Below, piece after piece: positions 38,888 through 48,849 of a DNA stretch of 64,000 nt. A program made the translations under genes and the position numbers. The notes under the pieces are model-generated. The model saw only the letters and a program-made list of their open reading frames with translations. It searched no databases and was not told the DNA's origin. The stretch's first letter is position 1. Each line of letters starts with the position of its first letter. The stretch is from UTCFX2 sp963827155 (GTDB lineage Bacteria > Chloroflexota > Anaerolineae > Anaerolineales > UBA4823). The stretch is from contig CAWGZV010000002.1 of assembly GCA_963827155.1 (NCBI GenBank), positions 1,860,001 through 1,924,000 on the forward strand, written 5' to 3'.

Positions 38888-40282
38888 ATGTCAAAAAATC
38901 CACGAACAAGTCAGACGAACTTATCACGAAAGCATTTAGATCGACTTCATCGCGAGCAAAGGCAAACTCGTTTGATTACCATCGGAGCGATCGTAGTCAT
39001 TGCTCTGGTGATTCTTGTCATTGCTTACGGTTACCTGGATCAACGTTATTTCCGGTTTATGAGAACTGTAGCTGAGGTAAATAATGAGAAAATCTCTGCA
39101 AATGAATTCCGTGCGTTCACAAAATATTACCGCAATAATTTAATTCAAAATGCAGAAAGCACCTACCAGCTGGCAAGCATGTTTGGCAGCGACGCAAACG
39201 CCCTTCAAAGCTTTGGGAGCCAGTTAGTTCAAATTGCAGATGAGCTTGACCCAGAACGTGCCGGTAATCAGGCGATCGATCAGCTCGTGCAAGATAAATT
39301 AATCCGTCAGGAAGCAAAGAAGAGAGGGATTACCGTAAGTCCCGAAGAAGTTGAAACTGAATTGCAGGCAGCCCTAAGGTACTATGCAAATGGAACGCCA
39401 ACGCCTACCCCAACTCTTGAGGTTGTCCCCACATCTACGCTCTCGCCAATTCAACAGGCAATGGTACCTCCCACCTTTACTCCGCTGCCGACCGTTGCAT
39501 CTTCAACAACTCTTACCGCAACTGCAGTGATCAGCGAGACGCCAGTTGCTTCGCCCACGCCCTCACCGACAGTAGCTGCAACTCCAGTAATCACAGTCAC
39601 TCCGACTGCTCTTCCAACAGCTACGCCTTACACGCTTGAGGGATACCAGAACAATTATGCTACCCTAGTGGCTAATCTCAAATCCGTTGAAATTCCTGAA
39701 GACATTCTTCGATATGTGATCGAATCCAGATTGATCCAAACAAAGTTGATGGATGAAGTTATCGGTAAAGTCCCTTGCGTTGCCGACGAAGTTTGGGCAC
39801 AGCACATCCTCGTTGCAGACGAAAATCTTGCGAAGGATATCCGTGCCCGTGCTTTGAATGGAGAGGATTGGTTCAAGCTCGCAGCCGAGTACTCTACCGA
39901 CACATCAAACAAGGACCAGGGTGGAGATCTAGGGTGGTTCGGGGCTGGCAAAATGGTTCCAGAATTCGAAAAAGCGGCCTTCGGCCTGAATGAACCCGGG
40001 CAAATTAGTGAACCAGTCCAAACACAATTTGGCTGGCACATTATCCGGCTTGTTGCTCGCGAGCAACGTCCAATTACCGGATCTGATTGCGAACGATTAC
40101 CTGCTGATAAGTTCCAGAAATGGGTAGATGAACAGCGCGCAAACTCGGACGTACAGATCTTTGATAATTGGGTTACATTAGTACCTCTCAATCCCACGTT
40201 GCCTGCAGATATCCAGGATGTCGTCAATGGTTTAAAAGCTGCTAACAATCCGACCGAGAATTTTGCCACTCCTGTACCGTAG
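38888..40282 (+). CDS. PpiC-type peptidyl-prolyl isomerase with SurA-like N-domain
   Basis: 464 residues from ATG 38888, chosen because GAGG lies six bases before it; ATG 38876 is also in frame. A basic N-terminus and one membrane helix (TIGAIVVIALVILVIAYGYL) place the rest outside the cell. A SurA-like helical chaperone domain (VNNEKISANEFRAFTKYYRN to VQDKLIRQEA) is followed by a Thr/Pro/Ala-rich insertion of about 70 residues. The parvulin domain follows: WAQHILVADENLAKDIRARAL, GEDWFKLAAEYSTDTS, GGDLGWFGAGKMVPEFEKAAF and TQFGWHIIRL. It should help fold secreted proteins. It ends at a bidirectional terminator. Confidence 0.9.
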   Translation: MSKNPRTSQTNLSRKHLDRLHREQRQTRLITIGAIVVIALVILVIAYGYLDQRYFRFMRTVAEVNNEKISANEFRAFTKYYRNNLIQNAESTYQLASMFGSDANALQSFGSQLVQIADELDPERAGNQAIDQLVQDKLIRQEAKKRGITVSPEEVETELQAALRYYANGTPTPTPTLEVVPTSTLSPIQQAMVPPTFTPLPTVASSTTLTATAVISETPVASPTPSPTVAATPVITVTPTALPTATPYTLEGYQNNYATLVANLKSVEIPEDILRYVIESRLIQTKLMDEVIGKVPCVADEVWAQHILVADENLAKDIRARALNGEDWFKLAAEYSTDTSNKDQGGDLGWFGAGKMVPEFEKAAFGLNEPGQISEPVQTQFGWHIIRLVAREQRPITGSDCERLPADKFQKWVDEQRANSDVQIFDNWVTLVPLNPTLPADIQDVVNGLKAANNPTENFATPVP

Positions 40283-40347
40283 ACCAATTGGGATTGTGCT
40301 TCAAGGTCTAAACCACGAGAATCGAGCTCTTGATCGTAAATAAAGCA

Positions 40348-40373
40348 GAAACGCCTGGTTCGCCAGGCGTTTC
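40348..40373. terminator. Bidirectional terminator between the foldase gene and smc
   Basis: Perfect 11-base stem GAAACGCCTGG (40348-40358) and CCAGGCGTTTC (40363-40373) with a TTCG tetraloop, an especially stable loop. It lies between two convergent genes, with the smc stop directly beside it. T or A rich flanks are present on both sides, so it can serve both strands. Confidence 0.9.
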
Positions 40374-43300
40374 TTATTCAAATACTTGTTCAATTTCATC
40401 TAACTTTAAACTGAGCACCTGACTTGAGGAATCGGTTCCCATCGTCACCCCATAAATTACATCTGCTACCTGAACAGTGTTGCGATTGTGGGTTACGATT
40501 ACAAACTGAGTTTGATTGCTGAGTTCCCGCAGCAGTTCGCGAAATCGTCCGACGTTTGCCCTCATCAAGCATTGCATCAACTTCATCAAGCACACAAAAC
40601 GGGGTAGGCGATACTCGCAGCAAGGCAAATACTAAGGATGTTGCTGTAAGACTTCGCTCACCTCCCGAAAGCAGCGCAAGACCTTGAGTTCTGCGTCCTG
40701 GCAAACGGGCTTCAATATCAATCCCGGTATTGGATAAGTCTTCCGGATCCGTTAAAATCAGCCGGGCTGTGCCTCCACCAAAAAGCCTTGTGAAAATTTG
40801 TTTAAACTCACTTGCCACCGCTTCAAATGTCCTCTGAAACTCCCGCCGCATCAGAATATCGAGTTCAGCGATTACCTGACGAATATCTTGCTCAGCTTTT
40901 TGCAGGTCAGCAACTTGCTCGATCATAAAATCATATCGTTGGTAGACTTCTTCATATTCTGATTGAGCTTCCGGATTGACAGGACCGATCCTCCGAAGCT
41001 GAGCCCTTTGGCGTTTTATATTCTCTTCGATATCAGGTGGCAGCTTTCTTACCATCGGCAGATCTTCGACCAGGCCCATGAACGGAAGTGGGGTAGGTCC
41101 TGAAATCTGGGAAACATATTCGAAATTTACCAATCCAAAATCATCTTCAATCCTGCGCTGCAGTGATTGTAGGCTCTCCTGACGGCGAGCAAGGTTTATG
41201 CGCGTTTGTGCATGAAGCTGTTCAGCAAGACTGACAGCTTGTCGATGGGAATTGGTTTCTCGCTGAAAAACTTCCTGTCTCATTTCTAATTCGTTAATAT
41301 CGGCTTCCACCGGTGAGATTTTTGAATTGAGGATATTAATTTCTTTACCTAATTCTTCCTCGGTAACATGAGCATTGGCACGCTCTTTCTCCACATCTTT
41401 CATTTCTACATCAATAGACTTGATGCGCTCTTTTAGAACGCTGATTGACTGCCTTGCCCTCTCAAGAGCCTGCATTCGCTCCACAATTCGGGATCGGGCA
41501 TTGTTTACTGCTTGTTGAGCCACTGCTAAACGAGTAGCCCAATGGCTGTGTTGTGTTTGAAGTTCCTCGATACCGAGCTGATCCAATTCATCGCTTTTGT
41601 GTTTTATAACTGCCTTTTCGTGTAATAATCTCTGCTCCAGCTTCAAAAGCTCTTCATTAAATTTTTCAATTTCGTTTTTCCGCAATCCACTATCTTTTAC
41701 GAGCTGCTCAAGCTGCAGCCTGCTCCATTCGAAATGCCTTTGAGCCTGTTCAAATACTCCCCGCGTCTGGTCAAGGATGCGACCAATATTCAAAAAACTC
41801 TTTCGAGCTTCGTCCCATTTCTGCTCCAACATCAATCCTTCAGAGAGCATGGATTTATATTCATTTCTCAATCCCAGGATTTGTGCCTCATTACTGTGAA
41901 TTTTTTCGCCCAATCGGTCAAGTGCTTGAAGGTTTTGGCGTCTTTTCCTCGCTCGTCCGAGCAGAGTATGATCTCCATCTCCTTCCGGAATTCCAGTACG
42001 GATGGGACCAGAGGAATGAAAAACATCTCCTTTCAATGTAACCGCACGAACTCCCGCTGGCTGATTCTGTAGGATTCGACGAGCCGCAATTCGATCCTTA
42101 ACTACGATTACGCCTCCAAGTAGAAGATCAATTGCCACTTGATAATCAGGGGGGTAGCCCACCAGATCAACCGCTTTCCCATATACATCATCGTCTTTCT
42201 TTAAAGTCTGCAGCTGGTATTTTGACGATTTTATTTCTTTTACAGGAAGAAGTACCCCTCTGCCGGAACCAGCTTCCAAGATATCAAGCGCAGGATCGGA
42301 GTCATCTTCAAGAATCACTGCATCCAGATAATCCCCAAGTACCGCAGTTATCGCAATCTCCAGATTTTCGGGAACCTGTATGAACTCATTTAACGAACCT
42401 CGCGCCCCTTTAATCTCTCTTGACGCGCTGCGATTAATAATAATTTCGTACCGGTCGCATAACCCGTTAAAGCATGATCCGCCTGGTTCAAGATATCGTT
42501 CTCGGCCTTTAGTCTGGCTTCATCGGTATTCAAGACCGTACGTTTTTCCTCCGCCTCTGCAATTTTTGCTTCAACATCCTGGATTCGCTTACGGAATGTT
42601 GCTCTTGAGCGCTCAATAATATCTAATTCTTTTTTTGCACCATCAGCTTTTTTCTGGTAGATTTCAAACTCATCCTTCGCTCGTTGAAGCTGCAGCTCCG
42701 CTTCCTTAAGTTCTTCTTTAGCGGGAATCTGTGATGCTGAAATCCGTTGTGCCTGAGATTGGCTTTCGATGAGCCGGGCTTGAATTTTCCCTTGGTCGCC
42801 ATTGAGCTGATTTAGGCTTTGACGAGTTGCTTGGATTTGTAATTCAATCCGTGCCCGATTGATCTGTCCTTGATCAAAGGCGTTGCGGGCATTCTCCGCC
42901 TGTTTCTGTGTCTCGACCAGCTCTGAATTGAGAACCTCGATTTCCTCGTTGGAATTGTTCAATTGCTCGGAAAGAATTTGAAATTCAGCTTCAAGCGTAT
43001 TTAACGTCTTCAGATCGTTTTCTTTCTGCCTTCCAAATGATCTGATCCGTTCTTCTTCTAAGGTGAGTCTCCTAATCGCTTCCTCTCGTTTGAGATGCTG
43101 TTCTGATAAGGCCTTATGCCATTTGTTTAAATCATCCCGCCGAGATTGAACCAATCCTCGCAGCTCGGAAAGGTATGCTTCTGCTGCTTCCTGATCACGG
43201 CGAGATAATTCCAATTTCGCTTCTTGTTGACGTTCAGATGTCTGTGCTTGAGTGAGCTCATTTTGTGCTTCATGCCAGTGGAAACCATACCATTCCCGCA

Positions 43301-43982
43301 GCAATAACTGCAGATCAACGCGAACTTGTTCATACTCCTTTCCGCGCTTGGCTTGGCGCTCCAGGCTGACCAGCCGGGGTTTTAATTCTGCAAGAATGTC
43401 TTCAACCCGTTCTAAATTTCTTTTTGTTGTTTCTAAGCGCCGGATGGCTTCCTCGCGTCGGCTTCGATGCAAACCTATTCCTGCCGCTTCCTCGAATAAT
43501 CTTCGGCGTTCATCAGCTTTCAGCGACAAAGCCGCATCAACGAGACCTTGACCGATGATTGTATAAGTCCTTTCCGCCAATCCAAATTCAGCCAGTAGTT
43601 CGGAGATATCTTTTAGTCGAACGCGTTGTCCATTTAGTAGATATTCATTCAATCCATCTCGAAATGCTCTGCGGGTAATCGCCACCTCGCTGAAATCGAT
43701 AGGAAGCCAATCATCGCTGTTATCAAAAGTAATTGTCGCCGAGGCCAAACCCGCCCGCGCTCTGCTTTCCGAACCTGAGAAGATCATATCCTCTGTTTTT
43801 CTGCCTCGCAGCAAGCTGTATGACTGCTCTCCTAATACCCACCGTAGGCTATCTGCGATATTCGATTTCCCACTCCCATTAGGACCAACAATCGCAGTTA
43901 CCGTTTCGGCGAATTCGAAGAAAGTTCGGTTCGCAAAGGTTTTATATCCGTGAAGTTCGAGCGACTTTAGTCTGGATGGCAT
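40374..43982 (-). CDS. smc: Chromosome segregation ATPase SMC, two frame breaks
   Basis: About 1,202 residues after repair, the usual SMC length. The N-terminal ATPase half has LKSLELHGYKTFANRTFFEF and Walker A GPNGSGKSNIADSLRW; two long coiled coils flank a hinge (NEFIQVPENLEIAITAVLGDYLDAVIL). The C-terminal half carries the ABC signature LSGGERSLTATSLVFALL and Walker B PFCVLDEVDAMLDEANVGRF. It forms condensin with ScpA and ScpB (scpB is at 13.9 kb). The frame changes at the C run 42405-42408 on the plus strand (one G missing on the coding strand) and at 40559-40561 (one G extra). Both are homopolymer events and I regard the gene as intact. rnc is upstream on the same strand. Confidence 0.93.
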
Positions 43983-44036
43983 GGCGAGAAAAGTTGAATT
44001 TTAATCTGAATGGATTGTCGACAAATCAATCTAATT

Positions 44037-44765
44037 CTAGCTGAAGGTCTCGATATCGAACGATTCCAAAGCGTTCTGAGCTGCCTGCTGCGCCGCAGAT
44101 TGTTTACTTGTTCCCTTTCCGCCTGCAATTACAACTCCATTAACTAGGACTTCCACTTCAAAGGTCTTGCTGTGTTCAGGACCAACTGCCGATATTGTAC
44201 GATATTGCGGTGGACCAAAAGCTTTTGATTGTACAAGTTCTTGAAGACGGCTTTTCGAATCCCGATCTCGGTTTAATGCCACCACCTGCATAGAAGCACT
44301 TTCGAGCAGCGGTTCAATAAACCTCTGAACGGCATCCAAACCCGAGTCGATGTACAGCGCCGCTACTACGGCTTCAAATGTCGCGCAGAGCAATGCCATT
44401 CGTTTTCGTCCTCCTGCCTGGCTTTCACCATGCCCGAGCTTTAATGCAAAGCCAAATCCGTAGTTCGATGCAAATTCAGCAAGTTGTTCTGTGCGCACCA
44501 GGGCAGAGCGCAGGCGTGTAAGCTCACCTTCCCGTCTTTCCGGAAAACGGTTGTAAAGCCAAGCACCCACTAAGAAATCAAGTACCGCGTCTCCCAGGAA
44601 TTCAAGGCGCTCATTATCTTCCAGTGCTTCTGGATGCTCGTTAAGGTAAGATCTATGGGTTAACGCCCTTCTCAATAACAGCAGATTATTGAAAGGAAGT
44701 TGCAGACGTTGTGCGAAATCCTCTGGAGTTTCAAGTTCAACAACTCCCGTCTCCACAGAGTCCAT
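44037..44765 (-). CDS. rnc: Ribonuclease III
   Basis: 242 residues. The RNase III signature NERLEFLGDAVLDFLVG contains the catalytic acidic residues; EGELTRLRSALVRTEQLAEFA follows, with a second acidic Mg site at FEAVVAALYIDSG. The C-terminal double-stranded RNA-binding domain runs from DSKSRLQELVQSKAFGPPQY to SAAQQAAQNALE. It processes rRNA precursors and double-stranded RNA. It starts 54 bases upstream of smc on the minus strand, as in many bacteria where rnc and smc are paired. GGAGGAATATT precedes the ATG. Confidence 0.95.
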   Translation of the reverse strand: MDSVETGVVELETPEDFAQRLQLPFNNLLLLRRALTHRSYLNEHPEALEDNERLEFLGDAVLDFLVGAWLYNRFPERREGELTRLRSALVRTEQLAEFASNYGFGFALKLGHGESQAGGRKRMALLCATFEAVVAALYIDSGLDAVQRFIEPLLESASMQVVALNRDRDSKSRLQELVQSKAFGPPQYRTISAVGPEHSKTFEVEVLVNGVVIAGGKGTSKQSAAQQAAQNALESFDIETFS

Positions 44766-45097
44766 AATATTCCTCCTCGCGGAACTCAGGGAGCGCCAGA
44801 CACCCCACGTTTAGTCGGGTAGCTTGCGTTCCATCAGTTCCAATAAGAAAATTTCAAACAGCCTACAATTCCTCAGGGTTCAGATACCGTTCGCAGAGTA
44901 TACCAGCTTAGCTTAGAAAATATCAAGGATGGATTCCATCTGTATCTACTTTGGAATTTTATCTTTATGTTGCAGTAATTATCGGTTTCATTCCAAGATG
45001 CTCCCTCTACTAGACGATGATAATTAATCCATCCTGGACAAGACAACCGTTCTTAACTATACTTGTATCAATACAAATAGATCAAGATCGCAATTCC
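44766..45097. promoter_or_regulatory. Divergent intergenic region between rnc and tupB
   Basis: About 330 bases with no convincing gene. It must hold the promoter of the rnc-smc unit (minus) and of the tungstate transporter operon (plus). A perfect palindrome TTGTAT-CA-ATACAA lies at 45063-45076, about 20 bases before the ATG at 45098, and is a candidate operator. Near 44790-44815 a GC-rich inverted element (GGGAGCGCC / GGCGCTCCC type) precedes rnc on the minus strand. No known riboswitch pattern (Moco/Tuco, ydaO and others) was recognised. Confidence 0.4.
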
Positions 45098-45760
45098 ATG
45101 TTCAACGAACTCGCTGAAATCGTCTCGCTCTCATTAAAGGTATCTGGCATTGCATTATTTTTTAGTTCTTTGCTTGGGATCCCATTCGGTGCACTGGTCG
45201 GTTTAAATCGTTTTCGCGGAAGACGATTTGTCGCATTGCTTCTATATACGGGTATGGGTTTTCCTCCTGTAGTGATAGGTCTATTTGTATATTTACTCCT
45301 TTCAAGAAGCAGCCCATTAGGTCAGCTAAATCTATCTTTTGTGCCTCAGCTTTTCACGCCAGGCGCAATGATCTTAGCCCAAACGATCATCGCCTTCCCG
45401 CTCGTTGCAGGGTTTACCATGGCTGCAGTCATGGGGGTGGAACCTCAGCTTCGCCAGCAAATAGTTGCATTAGGGGCAACTCGCCGCCAATCTGCTGTTG
45501 CTATCTTAATGGAAGCCCGGCTTGGCGTAATCGTCTCAATTATTGCCGGTTTTGGAAGCATTATCTCCGAGGTGGGGGCTGTGATGCTTGTTGGAGGAAA
45601 TATTGAAGGGCGAACCCGGGTTTTGACAACTGCCATTGTTTTGGAAACTCGCAAAGGTAGCTTTTCCCTGGCTCTTGCCCTGGGTTTTATGTTGCTTTCT
45701 ATTGCCTTCTTAGCAAATTTGGCAATGCTCCGGCTGCAGGGCAGGGGCTTTGACGAATGA
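45098..45760 (+). CDS. tupB: Tungstate ABC transporter permease
   Basis: 220 residues from ATG 45098; an in-frame ATG at 45017 adds 27 residues that do not resemble the family and contain a palindrome, so I prefer the later start. Five or so membrane helices are predicted. The TupB/WtpB-like sequence SLSLKVSGIALFFSSLLGIPFGALVGLNRFRGRR and the ATPase-coupling loop QIVALGATRRQSAVAILMEARLGVIVSIIAGFGSIISEVGAVMLVGGNI are diagnostic for the tungstate/molybdate permease branch. It imports tungstate with TupA and TupC encoded next. It is the first gene of the tup operon; tupC follows 30 bases on. Confidence 0.87.
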   Translation: MFNELAEIVSLSLKVSGIALFFSSLLGIPFGALVGLNRFRGRRFVALLLYTGMGFPPVVIGLFVYLLLSRSSPLGQLNLSFVPQLFTPGAMILAQTIIAFPLVAGFTMAAVMGVEPQLRQQIVALGATRRQSAVAILMEARLGVIVSIIAGFGSIISEVGAVMLVGGNIEGRTRVLTTAIVLETRKGSFSLALALGFMLLSIAFLANLAMLRLQGRGFDE

Positions 45761-45790
45761 AATCCCAAATCTATTTCTTCGAGCTCTTCT

Positions 45791-46519
45791 ATGCTTCCAA
45801 TTTTCCAGGTACATGGATTGAAAAAATTCTACAACGACCGATGCATTCTTGATATCGATTTCTTGGAAGTCTTCCAAGGAGAAATCCTTAGCCTGGTTGG
45901 TCCAAGTGGTGCAGGAAAAAGCACGCTTCTGCGTCTATTAAATTTTCTTGAAACCCCAACAAGCGGAGAAATCGATTTTATCGGAATTACTTCGAATAAC
46001 CGAGGGGAGATACCGTTGGATGTTCGCCGCAAGATTACCACCGTTTTCCAGCGCCCGCTTTTACTTGATCGCAGTGTATATGACAATGTTCTTTTTAGCC
46101 TGCAGCTGCGCGGAATTCGAGATTCAAGGAAAAATATTCTTGATGTCCTCGAGCAGGTAGGATTGATCCAGTTGGCGCAACAGCGAGCAAAGACACTTTC
46201 CGGAGGAGAAGCACAGCGCGTTGCACTCGCCCGGGCGATGGTCATAAGACCCGATGTCTTACTTTTAGACGAGCCTACGGCTAACCTGGATCCGTACAAC
46301 ATTAGTTTGATAGAAGGTATCATTTCTCGTCTAAGTAATGAGTATGGTACGACGCTGGTTCTGGTTACGCACAATATCTTCCAGGCCCACCGTCTTGCTC
46401 AGAGAGTAATCTTTATGCTCGAAGGGAGGATAATTGAGACTGGGGCAAATCAAGAATTTTTCAATTCCCCGCACGATCCACGAACAAAAGCATTTGTGAA
46501 CGGCGAGATGGTTTACTAA
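45791..46519 (+). CDS. tupC: Tungstate ABC transporter ATP-binding protein
   Basis: 242-residue ABC ATPase. Walker A GPSGAGKSTLLRLLNF, Q-loop in TTVFQRPLLLDRSVYDN, signature LSGGEAQRVALARAM, Walker B DVLLLDEPTANLD and the switch His in VLVTHN are all present. It powers the TupB channel from the cytoplasm. Position between the permease and the binding protein fixes its role. Start ATG 45791 is preceded by weak GAG-rich sequence only. Confidence 0.92.
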   Translation: MLPIFQVHGLKKFYNDRCILDIDFLEVFQGEILSLVGPSGAGKSTLLRLLNFLETPTSGEIDFIGITSNNRGEIPLDVRRKITTVFQRPLLLDRSVYDNVLFSLQLRGIRDSRKNILDVLEQVGLIQLAQQRAKTLSGGEAQRVALARAMVIRPDVLLLDEPTANLDPYNISLIEGIISRLSNEYGTTLVLVTHNIFQAHRLAQRVIFMLEGRIIETGANQEFFNSPHDPRTKAFVNGEMVY

Positions 46520-46619
46520 AGGTTTTTGATATGAAGGCGCATTGACAGGCATAGTTCATGGCCCAATTTTGATTCGAAACCCAAAGATCTATTCCAACCT
46601 ATCCATCTAAGGAGAAGAT

Positions 46620-47600
46620 ATGAACAAGCGAACATTTTCAATCTTTGCATCGGTCGTCATCCTGACGATCCTGTTCAGTTCCTGCGCTCCGGCAGCACCT
46701 GCTACCCAAGCGCCTGCTGCAACCATGGCTCCAGCTGCTTCAGAAGCTCCAGTAGCGACTGAGGCGCCAGCAGCGACTGAGGCTCCAGCAGCCGATGAAG
46801 CAGCTCCTGAACAACCCGCCCCCGGTGGTGAAAACCACCTCGTTTTAGCAACAACCACTTCTACTCAGGATTCGGGATTGTTGGATTATCTGGTTCCTAT
46901 GTTCGAGGAAGAAACAGGCGCTAAGGTTGATGTCATCGCAGTTGGAACCGGCCAGGCTCTAAAACTTGGTGAGGATGGCAATGCAGACGTCCTGCTTGTG
47001 CACGCAAGAGCCAAAGAAGATGATTTCATGGCAGCAGGGAATGGGACCCGCCGTGAAGATGTCATGTACAATGATTTTGTGATCCTGGGACCCGAAAACG
47101 ATCCCGCTGGCATCAAAGGGATGGCAAGCGCGGCGGAAGCATTCAAAAAGATTGCCGATAGCGGCTCGAGTTTCATTTCTCGTGGCGACGAATCGGGCAC
47201 AAACACAAAGGAGCTTTCCATATGGAAAGAAGCGGGCATCGAACCAGCCGGCGATTGGTACATTTCGGCAGGGCAAGGGATGGGTGAAGTCTTGACCATG
47301 GCCGCCGAGCAGCAAGCCTACACACTGAGCGACCGGGCTACTTACCTTGCTCGAACGAAGGAAGGTCTGGATCTAAGCTTACTTGTTGAAGGAGATAAGA
47401 GCCTCTTCAACCCCTATGGTGTCATTGCGGTCAACCCAGAGAAAAACCCGAATATTCAAATGGACCTGGCACAAAAATTCATCGATTGGATCATTTCTGT
47501 AGCCGTACAGGAAAAGATCGCTGAATTCGGGAAGGCTGATTTTGGCCAATCGCTGTTTATTCCAGATTTTACCCTTTGGAAAGAAGCGCAAAATAAGTAG
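46620..47600 (+). CDS. tupA: Tungstate ABC transporter substrate-binding lipoprotein
   Basis: 326 residues. The signal ends in the lipobox LFSSCAPA, so the protein is anchored outside the cell. A repetitive Ala/Glu/Pro/Thr spacer (APAATEAPAAT units) follows. The mature domain starts NHLVLATTTSTQDSGLLDYLVPMFEEETG; the TTTST stretch is the TupA anion-binding signature, and IAVGTGQALKLGEDGNADVLLVHA and RGDESGTNTKELSIWKEAGI are typical. It should bind tungstate selectively. A start with AAGGAGA upstream is clear. The gene follows tupC after 100 bases. Confidence 0.93.
   Translation: MNKRTFSIFASVVILTILFSSCAPAAPATQAPAATMAPAASEAPVATEAPAATEAPAADEAAPEQPAPGGENHLVLATTTSTQDSGLLDYLVPMFEEETGAKVDVIAVGTGQALKLGEDGNADVLLVHARAKEDDFMAAGNGTRREDVMYNDFVILGPENDPAGIKGMASAAEAFKKIADSGSSFISRGDESGTNTKELSIWKEAGIEPAGDWYISAGQGMGEVLTMAAEQQAYTLSDRATYLARTKEGLDLSLLVEGDKSLFNPYGVIAVNPEKNPNIQMDLAQKFIDWIISVAVQEKIAEFGKADFGQSLFIPDFTLWKEAQNK
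46722..46800 (+). repeat. Imperfect 15-base tandem repeat in tupA
   Basis: Short repeats with GCGACTGAGGC-type units coding for the EAPAAT spacer after the lipobox. Such low-complexity tracts often vary in copy number between strains and merely lengthen the linker to the binding domain. Confidence 0.6.
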
Positions 47601-47652
47601 AATCCATTTCGAGAGTCTGGCTTTATCCAAATCTCGTGTAAAATGATTGGTT

Positions 47653-47673
47653 GGCTGTGATCAGTCGACAGCC
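47653..47673 (+). promoter_or_regulatory. Hairpin before the storage-protein gene
   Basis: Inverted repeat GGCTGT and ACAGCC around a nine-base loop, lying between a TAAAAT (-10-like, about 47640) and the GGAGG of the next gene. It could be a regulatory 5' hairpin or a weak terminator after tupA; there is no long T run. Confidence 0.35.
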
Positions 47674-47698
47674 ACCCAATTTCCCCTTCGGAGGCCGT

Positions 47699-48529
47699 AT
47701 GACATTATCGAAGGACGATTCTGGCAGGTTGAACATCCTCACAGAGTTCACCGCCGAATCATTAATGGATAAGAAGTTGTTAGAAAGGACAGAGACCGAT
47801 CAGGTTTTCCGTCCTTTGCCAAATTTGAATGTAATTAAACTGGGTGGTCAGTCCATCATCGATCGCGGTCGCAAAGTCCTTCTGCCGTTGTTGGAAGAAG
47901 TCGTCGCGGCTCGAAAACACCACCAAATCTTGTTGATGACTGGCGGCGGAACACGTAGTAGACATGTCTATGCCATCGCCCTGGATTTGGGAATGCCAAC
48001 TGGCGTTCTGGCTAAATTAGGGGCCAGCATTAGTGAACAAAACGCCTTGATGGTATCTCTTTTATTAGCTCCTTTCGGCGGTATTAAAATTGGGCATGAT
48101 GACGTAGTAAAACTGCCATCCTACCTTGCTTTGGGGACTATTCCTGTTATGCACGCCATGCCGCCTTATGGACTTTGGGAAACCCCACCAACCTTTGGAC
48201 GGATACCTCCCCATCGAACAGATGTCGGCGCGTTCCTCACTGCAGAAGTAGCCGGAGCCTCGCGAGTAATCCTGGTCAAAGACGAGCAGGGTTTGCTGAC
48301 CGCGGACCCTAAGAAAGATCCGCATGCGAGCCACATTTCTGAAATTGAAGTCGGTGAACTTCAAAAGCTTGATCTGGAAGATTTGCCAATTGAGCGTGTG
48401 GTATTGGATTACCTGAAGCGCTCACAGAGCGTTCGAGAAATCATTTTGGTGAATGGACTTAATCCTGGCCAGCTTACCAGTGTTTTGGAAGGCGACAGAG
48501 CTGGGACGCGGATCTTCCGTGAGGGATGA
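47699..48529 (+). CDS. Molybdenum storage protein homologue (amino acid kinase fold)
   Basis: 276 residues from ATG 47699 (GGAGG upstream). The amino acid kinase fold of the UMP kinase/MosA-MosB subgroup is clear: NVIKLGGQSIIDRGRKVLLPLLEEVVAARK, LMTGGGTRSRHVYAIALDLGMPTGVLAKLGASISEQNA, and VILVKDEQGLLTADPK. In Azotobacter the MosA/MosB complex stores Mo or W as polyoxometalate clusters using ATP. Its place directly behind the tungstate transporter supports a tungstate/molybdate store in the cytoplasm. Only one subunit gene is present, so it may be a homohexamer. Confidence 0.85.
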   Translation: MTLSKDDSGRLNILTEFTAESLMDKKLLERTETDQVFRPLPNLNVIKLGGQSIIDRGRKVLLPLLEEVVAARKHHQILLMTGGGTRSRHVYAIALDLGMPTGVLAKLGASISEQNALMVSLLLAPFGGIKIGHDDVVKLPSYLALGTIPVMHAMPPYGLWETPPTFGRIPPHRTDVGAFLTAEVAGASRVILVKDEQGLLTADPKKDPHASHISEIEVGELQKLDLEDLPIERVVLDYLKRSQSVREIILVNGLNPGQLTSVLEGDRAGTRIFREG

Positions 48530-48546
48530 GCATAAGAGAGAGGGAT

Positions 48547-48843
48547 TTAGTTTTCATCTTTCTCTCCGGAACTCATAATCCTTAATGCCTGCTGCTCCAC
48601 TAAAGCCAATGTTATCTGGCGGCGGGCGTGGTCCAGAATACGTTGAAATGTCGATTGCGAAATCCCCATGCTCTCTGCCGACACAACTTGTGATAAACCT
48701 TCAAGCTCCACCAAACGTAAGGCTTCAAGTTCTTCTGGCAGGATGTTAATGATCTTCAGTCTTTCCAGAGGGACACCTGAAGGTTTAAAAATACCCGCCG
48801 CAAGCTCATGGATTATTCGCCGGCGTTTTCTGGGACGAGGCAC
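48547..48843 (-). CDS. DUF134 (UPF0251) helix-turn-helix protein
   Basis: 98 residues. MPRPRKRRRI at the start and VPLERLKIINILPEELEALRLVELEGLSQVVSAESMGISQSTFQRILDHARRQITLAL match DUF134; the central part is a sigma-factor-like HTH. Members are small DNA-binding proteins often next to metal-cofactor genes. It lies 6 bases after its upstream partner, so they form one minus-strand unit. Regulation of nearby metal genes is inferred. Confidence 0.87.
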   Translation of the reverse strand: MPRPRKRRRIIHELAAGIFKPSGVPLERLKIINILPEELEALRLVELEGLSQVVSAESMGISQSTFQRILDHARRQITLALVEQQALRIMSSGEKDEN

Positions 48844-48849
48844 TTCGCG

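Noticed and set aside
44766..45016. Molybdenum cofactor (Moco/Tuco) riboswitch before tupB
   Set aside because: I looked for the conserved stem and loop sequence in the tup and moa leaders and did not recognise it.
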